Below, piece by piece: positions 40,368-46,965 of a DNA stretch of 64,000 bases; within the stretch, counting starts at the first letter, position 1; each line of letters opens with the position of its first letter. Origin of the DNA: Massilia sp. NR 4-1 (GTDB lineage Bacteria; Pseudomonadota; Gammaproteobacteria; Burkholderiales; Burkholderiaceae_D); the NCBI RefSeq assembly GCF_001191005.1, contig NZ_CP012201.1, positions 5,518,001 through 5,582,000 on the forward strand, written 5' to 3'. The position numbers and the translations under genes were made by a program. Below the pieces are notes generated by a model, which searched no databases, was not told where the DNA came from, and saw only the letters and a list, made by a program, of their open reading frames with translations.

Positions 40368-41360
40368 ATGAAACTCAAGTCCGTCCTGGTCGCGTTGAGC
40401 GCGGCCGCCTGCATCACGTCCAACGCCTTCGCCCAAGCCCCCATCGTCATCAAATTCAGCCACGTGGTGGCGACCGACACGCCGAAAGGCCAGGCCGCCG
40501 AACGTTTCAAGCAGCTGGCCGAAAAGGCCACCAATGGCCGCGTGAAAGTGGAAGTGTATCCGAACAGCCAGCTGTATAAGGACAAGGAGGAGCTGGAAGC
40601 GCTGCAGCTGGGCGCGGTGCAGATGCTGGCCCCGTCGCTGGCCAAATTCGGCCCGCTGGGCGTGAAAGAATTCGAAGTCTTCGACCTGCCGTACATCTTC
40701 CCGACCAAGACCGCGCTGTACAACGTGACCGAAGGTCCGATCGGCAAGGGCCTGCTGAAAAAGCTGGAAGGCAAGGGCATCACCGGCCTGGCTTACTGGG
40801 ATAACGGCTTCAAGGTCATGTCGGCCAACAAGCCGCTGAAGATGCCGGCCGACTTCAAGGGCCAGAAGCTGCGCATCCAGTCCTCCAAGGTGCTGGACGC
40901 GCAGATGCGCGCCCTGGGCGCCAACCCGCAGGTGCTGGCCTTCTCCGAGGTCTACCAGGCCTTGCAGACCGGCGTGGTGGACGGCACCGAGAACCCGCCA
41001 TCGAATATGTACACCCAGAAGATGCATGAGGTGCAGAAGCATGTGACCGTGTCCAACCACGGCTACCTGGGCTATGCCGTGATCGTCAACAAGAAGTTCT
41101 GGGACGGCCTGCCGGCCGACGTGCGCGGCCAGCTGGAAGGCGCGATGCGCGAAGCGACCACCTATGAGAAAGCCATCGCCCAGCGCGACAACGATATGGC
41201 GCTGGAAGCCATCAAGAAAGCCGGCAAGACCCAGATCTACACGCTGAGCGCCCAGGAAACGGCGGAATGGCGCAAGGTCCTGCTGCCGGTGCACAAGCAG
41301 ATGGAAGACCGGATCGGCAAAGACCTGATCGGCGCCATCAACAAGGAAAGCGCGAAGTAA
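40368..41360 (+). CDS. dctP: TRAP transporter substrate-binding protein, C4-dicarboxylate type
   Basis: Periplasmic solute receptor of the DctP family, 330 residues, with signal peptide to NAFAQ (about 1-23). Family features are IKFSHVVATDTPKGQAAERFK, LQLGAVQMLAPSLAKFGPLGVKEFEVFDLPYIF, the substrate Arg region KLRIQSSKVLDAQMRALGANPQVLAFSEVYQALQTGVVDGTENPPSN and KHVTVSNHGYLGYAVIVNK. Malate, succinate and fumarate are the expected ligands. ATG 40368 follows GTGGAGAC. A terminator-like hairpin after the stop separates it from dctQM, giving higher expression of the binding protein. Confidence 0.95.
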   Translation: MKLKSVLVALSAAACITSNAFAQAPIVIKFSHVVATDTPKGQAAERFKQLAEKATNGRVKVEVYPNSQLYKDKEELEALQLGAVQMLAPSLAKFGPLGVKEFEVFDLPYIFPTKTALYNVTEGPIGKGLLKKLEGKGITGLAYWDNGFKVMSANKPLKMPADFKGQKLRIQSSKVLDAQMRALGANPQVLAFSEVYQALQTGVVDGTENPPSNMYTQKMHEVQKHVTVSNHGYLGYAVIVNKKFWDGLPADVRGQLEGAMREATTYEKAIAQRDNDMALEAIKKAGKTQIYTLSAQETAEWRKVLLPVHKQMEDRIGKDLIGAINKESAK

Positions 41361-41370
41361 GCGCAGACCC

Positions 41371-41399
41371 AAGGACGGCCAAGGCGCCGTCCTTTTTTT
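41371..41399 (+). terminator. Intercistronic terminator/attenuator between dctP and dctQ
   Basis: AAGGACGGC, loop CAAGGC, GCCGTCCTT, then seven T (41393-41399). It sits inside the operon, so partial termination probably sets the DctP to DctQM ratio. Confidence 0.8.
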
Positions 41400-41421
41400 C
41401 TCCAATACCGGAAGAGACACC

Positions 41422-41985
41422 ATGAAATTCCTGGACCACCTGGAAGAGTGGATCATTGCGTTCCTGATGGGCGCAGCCACCTTCATCATTTTCGTGGCGG
41501 TCGTGCACCGCTACCTGGCCGGCTTGCCCATTCCCGGGCTGCAGGACTACCTCATCACCCTCAACACCAGCTGGGCGCAGGAACTGTGCATCTATATGTT
41601 CGTCTGGATGGCCAAGTTCGGCGCCGCCTATGGCGTGCGCACCGGCATCCACGTCGGGGTCGACGTACTGATCAACCGCCTCAGCCCTTCCATGCGCGGC
41701 AAGTTCGTCATCTTCGGTTTGCTGGCCGGCGCGCTGTTTACCGGCATCGTCGGCACGCTGGGCGCCAGCTTCGTGTGGGAAATCGGCCACACCGACCAGA
41801 CCTCGGCCGATATGGAAGTGCCGATGTGGCTGGTGTATCTGGCCGTGCCTTGCGGTTCCTACCTGATGTGCTTCCGCTTCCTGCAAGTGATGGTGCGCTT
41901 CGTGCGTACCGGCGAATTGCCGAAACATGACCATGCCCACGTCGAAGGCCTGGATGAAGAGCTGGAAAAAGGAGCCAAGGCATGA
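41422..41985 (+). CDS. dctQ: TRAP transporter small permease
   Basis: A 187-residue inner-membrane subunit with four hydrophobic helices (about 12-33, 50-68, 90-112, 138-160). DctQ-like sequence includes WAQELCIYMFVWMAKFGAAYGVRTGIHVGVDVLI and MPMWLVYLAVPCGSYLMCFRFLQ-like segments. It scaffolds DctM in the sodium-driven C4-dicarboxylate transporter. The C-terminus is polar and acidic (HVEGLDEELEKGAKA). Its stop overlaps the dctM start (ATGA). Confidence 0.92.
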   Translation: MKFLDHLEEWIIAFLMGAATFIIFVAVVHRYLAGLPIPGLQDYLITLNTSWAQELCIYMFVWMAKFGAAYGVRTGIHVGVDVLINRLSPSMRGKFVIFGLLAGALFTGIVGTLGASFVWEIGHTDQTSADMEVPMWLVYLAVPCGSYLMCFRFLQVMVRFVRTGELPKHDHAHVEGLDEELEKGAKA

Positions 41986-43262
41986 ACGCGCTGATTATTT
42001 TTGTCCTGCTGCTGGTGCTGATGCTGACCGGGATGCCGATCTCGATCTCGCTCGGCCTGACGGTGCTGACCTTCCTCTTCACCATGACCCAGGTGCCGAT
42101 CGAATCGGTGGCCCTGAAGCTGTTCACCGGCATCGAGAAGTTCGAGATCATGGCGATCCCCTTCTTCATCCTGGCCGGTAACTTCCTGACACACGGCGGC
42201 GTGGCGCGGCGCATGATCAATTTCGCCAGCTCGATGGTGGGCCACTGGCATGGCGGCCTGGCGCTGGCGGGCGTGCTCGCTTGCGCGCTGTTCGCGGCGG
42301 TGTCGGGTTCCAGCCCGGCCACCGTGGTGGCGATCGGCTCCATCATCCTGCCGGCCATGGTCAAGCAAGGCTATCCGAACCGCTTTGGCGCCGGCGTGAT
42401 CACCACGTCGGGCGCGCTGGGCATCCTGATTCCGCCCTCGATCGTGATGGTGATGTATTCGGTCACCACCAACACTTCGGTGGGCAAGCTGTTCATGGCC
42501 GGCGTGGTGCCGGGCCTGATGCTGGCCTTCCTGCTCGGCCTGACCACCTGGTTCCTGGCCAAGAAGCACAACTATCCGCGCCTGAAGAAAGCGACCTGGG
42601 GCGAACGCTTCAGCACCTTCCGCAAGAGCGCCTGGGGTTTGCTGCTGATCGTGATCGTGATGGGCGGCATCTACACCGGCGTGTTCACGCCGACCGAGGC
42701 GGCCGCCATGGCCGCCGTGTATGCCTTCTTTATCGCCGTCTTCGTCTACAAGGATTTGAAGATTACGCAGGTGGGCAAGGTGCTGCTCGATTCGGCCTCG
42801 ATGTCGGCCATGCTGCTGTATATCATCACCAATGCCGTGCTGTTCTCCTTCCTCATGACCAGCGAGAATATTCCGCAGGCCATGGCCGAATGGATCACCG
42901 GCAAAGGCCTGGGCGTGGTCAGCTTCCTGCTGGTGGTGAACGTGCTGCTGCTGTTGGCGGGCAATGTGATGGAGCCCTCGTCCATCGTGTTGATCATGGC
43001 GCCCATCCTGTTCCCGGTGGCCATGAAACTGGGCATCGACCCGGTCCACTTCGGCATCCTGATCGTGGTGAATATGGAGGTCGGCATGTGCCACCCGCCG
43101 GTGGGGCTGAACCTGTATGTGGCTTCAGGCATCACCAAGATGGGCATCTCGGAATTGACCGTGGCCGTCATGCCGTGGCTGCTGACCATGCTCGGTTTCC
43201 TGCTGCTGGTGACCTACGTACCACAAATCTCGATCTGGTTGCCTAACTTGATTTACTCCTGA
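41982..43262 (+). CDS. dctM: TRAP transporter large permease
   Basis: A 426-residue polytopic permease (about twelve helices) that carries substrate with sodium. Signature blocks are MPISISLGLTVLTF, FEIMAIPFFILAGNFLTHGGVARRMINFASS, CALFAAVSGSSPATVVAIGSIILPAM, ITTSGALGILIPPSIVMVMY and FTPTEAAAMAAVYAF. PPVGLNLYVASGITKM is the C-terminal hallmark. Starts by a 4-nt overlap with dctQ and is the last gene of dctPQM. No terminator follows directly; the nearest is at 43531. Confidence 0.95.
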   Translation: MNALIIFVLLLVLMLTGMPISISLGLTVLTFLFTMTQVPIESVALKLFTGIEKFEIMAIPFFILAGNFLTHGGVARRMINFASSMVGHWHGGLALAGVLACALFAAVSGSSPATVVAIGSIILPAMVKQGYPNRFGAGVITTSGALGILIPPSIVMVMYSVTTNTSVGKLFMAGVVPGLMLAFLLGLTTWFLAKKHNYPRLKKATWGERFSTFRKSAWGLLLIVIVMGGIYTGVFTPTEAAAMAAVYAFFIAVFVYKDLKITQVGKVLLDSASMSAMLLYIITNAVLFSFLMTSENIPQAMAEWITGKGLGVVSFLLVVNVLLLLAGNVMEPSSIVLIMAPILFPVAMKLGIDPVHFGILIVVNMEVGMCHPPVGLNLYVASGITKMGISELTVAVMPWLLTMLGFLLLVTYVPQISIWLPNLIYS

Positions 43263-43530
43263 ATCAAATAAATCCTTTCCTAAAATAAACAGGGAAAATC
43301 GGCGCGCCATCGGTTATGATGGCGTCGCTCCCAAATGGTGCAGATTGCATATGGAAATGCACCAAGGTAGCAAGGACATCAGGTTTAGTGGGGAGTGTAG
43401 AAGAAACGGTAATCAATACCGCGGATACATGAGGAGACACGTGGCTTACAGAATGTCGTTGGAAAGCAGCTGAGGGCGGCCATAAGCCAGCTACAGCGCG
43501 CCAAACGGCCGGGGCCGCGCAATATGTTAA
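43263..43530. other. Intergenic region upstream of a triple terminator; possible small RNA
   Basis: The 418-nt gap between dctM and ogt has no supported protein gene. A 14-codon reading frame (ATG 43428, preceded by ATACATGAGG) is too short to judge. The region is AT-rich up to 43480 and ends in a strong terminator at 43531-43558. That layout fits either a long dctM 3' UTR or an independent small RNA. Confidence 0.35.
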
Positions 43531-43558
43531 AACGCACCGCAAGGTGCGTTTTTTTTTT
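43531..43558 (+). terminator. Strong rho-independent terminator
   Basis: AACGCACC, loop GCAA, GGTGCGTT, followed by an uninterrupted T-run to 43558. It is followed by two degenerate copies (43559-43616). Confidence 0.88.
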
Positions 43559-43616
43559 AGCCTTGCACCGCAAGCTGCGTTTTTTTATAGCCTTGCACCG
43601 CAAGCTGCGTTTTTAT
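43559..43616 (+). repeat. Two tandem degenerate terminator-like units
   Basis: Unit A (43559-43588) and unit B (43589-43616) both read AGCCTTGCACCGCAAGCTGC followed by G and a T-run and TAT. They differ only in T-run length. The stem is weakened (GGTG changed to GCTG) relative to the intact terminator just upstream, as if it had been duplicated and then decayed. Confidence 0.75.
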
Positions 43617-43680
43617 GCCCTTGGCCGCGGCGCGGCACTGGTGTAGCATGAATGCCACAAGAAGCAGGGGAGCAATTGTG

Positions 43681-44202
43681 ATGAAAACGCAACAAGGCAG
43701 CGAACTTTTTTCCGCCATTATCCACGTACCTTTTGGCGCGCTGGGCATCCGCACCGCGGGTTCCCTGGTGACCGAGCTGTTTTACCTGCCCGCCAGCTAT
43801 GCCGAGAAAGCGCCGCAGGATGCGCTGGCCGAACGCGCGGCGCAGCAAGTGCTGGCCTACTGCGCCGATCCCGACTACCCGTTTGATCTGCCGCTGGCCC
43901 AGCTGGGCAGCGAATTCCAGCGCCGCGTCTGGGACGCCATCTGCAGCATTCCGCGCGGCCAGGTGCGCACCTATGGCGAGCTGGCGCGCCACCTCGGTTC
44001 GGCGGCGCGCGCCGTGGGCCAGGCTTGCGGCGCCAACTATTTCCCGCTGGTGATTCCCTGCCACCGCGTGACCGGCTCCAACGGCCTGGGCGGCTTTGCC
44101 GGCGACGACAACCAGCAGGGTTTTACGCTGGGCGTGAAACGCTGGCTGCTGGCGCATGAAGGACATAGCGAATACGCATGGCAGCAGACAACCTTGCTCT
44201 GA
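43681..44202 (+). CDS. ogt: Methylated-DNA--[protein]-cysteine S-methyltransferase
   Basis: Suicide repair protein for O6-methylguanine in DNA. 173 residues. A short N-terminal domain is followed by the active domain with FQRRVWDAICSIPRGQVRTYGELARHLGSAARAVGQACGANYFPLVIPCHRVTGSNGLGGFAGD. The acceptor is Cys127 in PCHRV, the DNA-binding Arg lies in the SAARAVGQA recognition helix, and an Asn/Glu pair shapes the pocket. ATG 43681 has AGCAGGGG upstream. The gene ends 25 nt inside xerD, so the two are co-transcribed. Confidence 0.93.
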   Translation: MKTQQGSELFSAIIHVPFGALGIRTAGSLVTELFYLPASYAEKAPQDALAERAAQQVLAYCADPDYPFDLPLAQLGSEFQRRVWDAICSIPRGQVRTYGELARHLGSAARAVGQACGANYFPLVIPCHRVTGSNGLGGFAGDDNQQGFTLGVKRWLLAHEGHSEYAWQQTTLL

Positions 44203-45080
44203 TCGACGAGTTCTGCGACAGCCTGTGGCTGGAAGACGGGCTGTCGAAAAATTCCCTGGATGCTTACCGGCGCGATCTGCGCCTGTTCGCGCGCTGGCTG
44301 GACGTGGCGCGCCCCGCCGTCGGCAGCCTGCTGGCCGTGGCCAGCCACGATATCGAAGCGTATTTCTCGGCGCGGCATGAAGAGACCAAGGCCAGTTCGG
44401 CCAACCGCCGCCTGTCGGTGCTCAAGCGCTTTTACCAGCTGGCCCTGCGCGAACGCCGCATCGCCGAAGACCCTTGCCTGAAGCTGGCCTCGGCCAAGCA
44501 GCCGCAGCGTTTCGTCCATACCCTGAGCGAGGCCCAGGTGGAGGCCCTGTTGGCCGCGCCCGACCTGCGCACGCCGCTCGGCCTGCGCGACCGCACCATG
44601 CTGGAATTGATGTATGCCAGCGGCTTGCGCGTGTCGGAACTGGTGGAATTGAAGACCCTGGAACTGAGCATGAACGATGGCGTGCTGCGCATCACCGGCA
44701 AGGGCGCCAAGACGCGCCTGGTGCCCTTCGGCGAGCAGGCGCGTCTGTGGATCGAACGCTACCTGAAGGAGGCGCGCGGCAGCATCCTCAACGGCCAGCA
44801 GGACGATGCCCTGTTCGTCACCGGCCGCGGCGGTCCGATGACGCGCCAGATGTTCTGGGTGGTGGTGAAAAAGCATGCGCTGAAAGCCGATATCACGGTC
44901 CCGCTGTCGCCGCACACCCTGCGCCACGCCTTCGCCACCCACCTGCTCAACCACGGCGCCGACCTGCGCGTGGTGCAGCTCTTGCTGGGCCATTCCGACA
45001 TCTCCACCACCCAGATCTACACCCATGTGGCGCGCGAGCGGCTCAAGCAGCTGCACGCGTCGCACCACCCGCGCGGCTAG
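44178..45080 (+). CDS. xerD: Tyrosine recombinase XerD
   Basis: Site-specific recombinase that with XerC resolves chromosome dimers at dif. 300 residues. The N-terminal SAM-like DNA-binding domain (1-105) has IDEFCDSLWLEDGLSKNSLDAYRRDLRLFARWL. The catalytic set is complete: Arg151 (SGLRVSEL), Lys175 (TGKGAKTR), His246 and Arg249 (SPHTLRHAFATHLL), His272 (LLGHSDIST) and nucleophile Tyr281 (QIYTHV). Length and context away from any integron or phage favour the housekeeping XerD rather than an integrase. Overlaps ogt by 25 nt. Confidence 0.94.
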   Translation: MAADNLALIDEFCDSLWLEDGLSKNSLDAYRRDLRLFARWLDVARPAVGSLLAVASHDIEAYFSARHEETKASSANRRLSVLKRFYQLALRERRIAEDPCLKLASAKQPQRFVHTLSEAQVEALLAAPDLRTPLGLRDRTMLELMYASGLRVSELVELKTLELSMNDGVLRITGKGAKTRLVPFGEQARLWIERYLKEARGSILNGQQDDALFVTGRGGPMTRQMFWVVVKKHALKADITVPLSPHTLRHAFATHLLNHGADLRVVQLLLGHSDISTTQIYTHVARERLKQLHASHHPRG

Positions 45081-45153
45081 CGGGCCGCCGCCAGCCGGAT
45101 GGCCGCGCGCAAGGCCGCCGCAGTGTGTGGCCCGGGCCGCCAGCGGCGCCGCT

Positions 45154-46362
45154 TCAGCCGGTGGCGCGCCCGCGTTCCGGCGCGGCCGCTTCATCCAGAT
45201 GGCATTGGCCATACAGCACGGTAAACAGCACCACGCAGCCGGCCGCCAGCGCCATGCCGAAACCGGCGCGCGCGCCATACATATCGACCAGCTGGCCGGC
45301 GGCGGCGGCGCCGAGCGCGAGGCCGATGCCCAGGCCCGTCACCAGCCAGGTCAGGCCTTCAGTCAGGCGCGCATTGGGCACCATGCGTTCCACCAGGCCC
45401 ATGGCCACGATCAGCGTGGGCGCGAAGAACAGGCCGGCCAGCAGCACGGCGGCCGATAGGCTCAGGATATTGTTGACGAACAGCAGGGGCAGGGTGGTGG
45501 CCGCCGTCGCCAGGCCGGCCAGGCGCAGCAATTGCGGCAGCGGCTGCTGCAGATGCAGGGCGCCGAAAGCCAGGCCCGCCACGCAGGAACCGATGGCATA
45601 CATGGAGAGCACGATGCTGGCCGCCGCCGGCTCGCCTTCCTGGCGCGCGAACGCCACGCTGACCACGTCCACCGTGCCGGCGATGGTGCCCATGGCCACC
45701 ATCAGCAGCATCAGCACGCGCATGCCGTTCTGCGCCAGCAGCGGCGCCTGGTAACCCTTGACGCGCGCATGCACCGGCGGTTCGGTGGCACGCTGCAGCA
45801 CGAAGGCGGCCACGCCTATGCCCAGCAGCAGCACGGCCGCCAGCGGCCCGGCCTCGGGGAAGACGGCCACGCTCAGGCCGACCGAGAGCGGCGGCCCGGC
45901 GATGAAGCAGACTTCATCGAGCACCGATTCCAGCGCATACGCCGTTTGCAGCTCGGGCTGGCCGCGGTAGATTTCCGTCCAGCGTGCGCGCGCCATGGCC
46001 GACATGCTGGGCATGCAGCCGGCCAGCGCGGCGAACACGAACAGGGTCCAGTCCGGCGCTTGCAGGTGGGCGCACAGCAGCAGGGCCAGCATGGCGGCGA
46101 TGCTGGCGCCGGCCGCGCGCGGCAAAACCCGGCGCTGGCCATAGCGGTCCACCAGGCGCGACACCTGGGGCGAGAGCAGGGCGGTGCAGAAGGCGAAGGT
46201 GGCGGCTACCGCGCCGGCCAGGCCGTAGGCGCCGCGCATCTGCGCCAGCATGGTGATCAGGCCGATGCCCGTCATGGAGATCGGCATGCGCGCCAAGAGG
46301 GCGGCAAGGGCGAAGCCGCGGCTGCCGGGAGCGCGGAAAAGCTTGCGATAGGGATTGGCCAT
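45154..46362 (-). CDS. MFS transporter
   Basis: A 402-residue twelve-helix major facilitator. The first half has the loop 2-3 signature PQVSRLVDRYGQRRVLPRAAG (relaxed motif A), and the helices are Ala/Leu/Gly-rich. Helix 5 (FIAGPPLSVGLSVAV) resembles the efflux-type motif C, suggesting drug or metabolite export. It is a single gene, convergent with xerD, and nothing adjacent hints at its substrate. It starts 140 nt from the small charged-protein gene on the other strand. Confidence 0.85.
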   Translation of the reverse strand: MANPYRKLFRAPGSRGFALAALLARMPISMTGIGLITMLAQMRGAYGLAGAVAATFAFCTALLSPQVSRLVDRYGQRRVLPRAAGASIAAMLALLLCAHLQAPDWTLFVFAALAGCMPSMSAMARARWTEIYRGQPELQTAYALESVLDEVCFIAGPPLSVGLSVAVFPEAGPLAAVLLLGIGVAAFVLQRATEPPVHARVKGYQAPLLAQNGMRVLMLLMVAMGTIAGTVDVVSVAFARQEGEPAAASIVLSMYAIGSCVAGLAFGALHLQQPLPQLLRLAGLATAATTLPLLFVNNILSLSAAVLLAGLFFAPTLIVAMGLVERMVPNARLTEGLTWLVTGLGIGLALGAAAAGQLVDMYGARAGFGMALAAGCVVLFTVLYGQCHLDEAAAPERGRATG

Positions 46363-46440
46363 GGCTTTGGTATTAATCTAGTCGAAATATCAATGCGCGC
46401 CACACTCTAGCACCAATCCATCTTTCTTGCTGGCATGCCG

Positions 46441-46451
46441 GTTTGATCTGG
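46441..46451. promoter_or_regulatory. GTTTGATCTGG motif upstream of the small charged-protein gene
   Basis: Fourth copy of the GTTTGATCYGG motif (others at 25380, 31180 and 32401), here in the 140-nt divergent gap. Confidence 0.3.
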
Positions 46452-46502
46452 CCGCTAGGGCGCAGGCAGGCACTGGGGCATAATGGGGGCAGGAGGTGCC
46501 CC

Positions 46503-46679
46503 ATGGCAAAGACGAATTTCCAGTACGAGAAGCGGCAGCGCGAGTTGGAGAAGAAACGCAAGGCCGAAGAGAAAGCGCGCCGCAAGCAGGAGGCCAAGAG
46601 CCGCCCGGCCGGCGAAGAGGATGCTGACGAAGCCGGCTTCGACAGCAGCGAAACCGATACCAGCACCGCCGACGACTAA
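46503..46679 (+). CDS. Small highly charged protein of unknown function
   Basis: A 58-residue protein with a Lys/Arg/Glu-rich helix (MAKTNFQYEKRQRELEKKRKAEEKARRKQEAKSRP; residues 1-35) and an acidic Ser/Asp/Thr tail (EEDADEAGFDSSETDTSTADD). AGGAGG lies 6 nt before the ATG. The sharp split into a basic and an acidic half suggests an RNA- or ribosome-associated protein, but no family is recognised with certainty. It is followed by the hairpin row at 46687-46950. Confidence 0.7.
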   Translation: MAKTNFQYEKRQRELEKKRKAEEKARRKQEAKSRPAGEEDADEAGFDSSETDTSTADD

Positions 46680-46686
46680 GCCCGCT

Positions 46687-46747
46687 ACCGCCGAGCCCGT
46701 GTCCGATTTTGGGGCCTGGCCCCAAAATCGGACACGGGCTCGGCGGT
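46687..46747. repeat. Perfect 30-bp inverted repeat (REP-like element), copy 2
   Basis: Left arm 46687-46716 and right arm 46718-46747 are exactly complementary, with one T between them. The arm includes CCGAGCCCGTG shared with the element at 16040-16092, followed by TCCGATTTTGGGGCC. It starts 8 nt after the small-protein stop. Confidence 0.9.
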
Positions 46748-46828
46748 GCCGGCGCCGGACAATTCCAGCCGAACCCGTCGGATGGCCGTCCCGTCCGATT
46801 GGGGCTGGCCCGACGGTGGCTGGTGGGC

Positions 46829-46867
46829 AAAAAAAGAAGCGGGGAGAGCGCCCTGCGCCTCCCCGCT
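46829..46867 (-). terminator. Rho-independent terminator of the RND operon
   Basis: Stem AGCGGGGAG (46838-46846) with CTCCCCGCT (46859-46867) and an inner GCGC/GCGC pair. On the minus strand TC and seven T follow (A-run 46829-46835). Confidence 0.85.
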
Positions 46868-46875
46868 GTGTGGTG

Positions 46876-46910
46876 CCAACCCGGGGCGCGGCAGCCCCGC
46901 CCCGGGTTGG
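46876..46910. repeat. 13-bp GC-rich hairpin downstream of the RND operon
   Basis: CCAACCCGGGGCG (46876-46888) and CGCCCCGGGTTGG (46898-46910), 9-nt loop. It stands between the RND stop and the terminator. Confidence 0.8.
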
Positions 46911-46927
46911 GTGATAAGCCGCCGAAT

Positions 46928-46950
46928 CGTCCCCGCACGGCGCGGGGACG
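46928..46950. repeat. 9-bp GC-rich hairpin just after the RND permease gene
   Basis: CGTCCCCGC (46928-46936) and GCGGGGACG (46942-46950), 5-nt loop, ending 16 nt from the permease stop. It may protect the mRNA 3' end. Confidence 0.75.
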
Positions 46951-46965
46951 GGGTGGGCGAACCGT

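Noticed and set aside
43531..43616. Tandem ~30-bp repeats as a CRISPR array
   Set aside because: Units are directly adjacent with no spacers, and each is a terminator-like sequence.
44178..45080. Tyrosine recombinase as an integron or phage integrase
   Set aside because: Length, motif spacing and overlap with ogt fit chromosomal XerD; no attachment sites or phage genes nearby.
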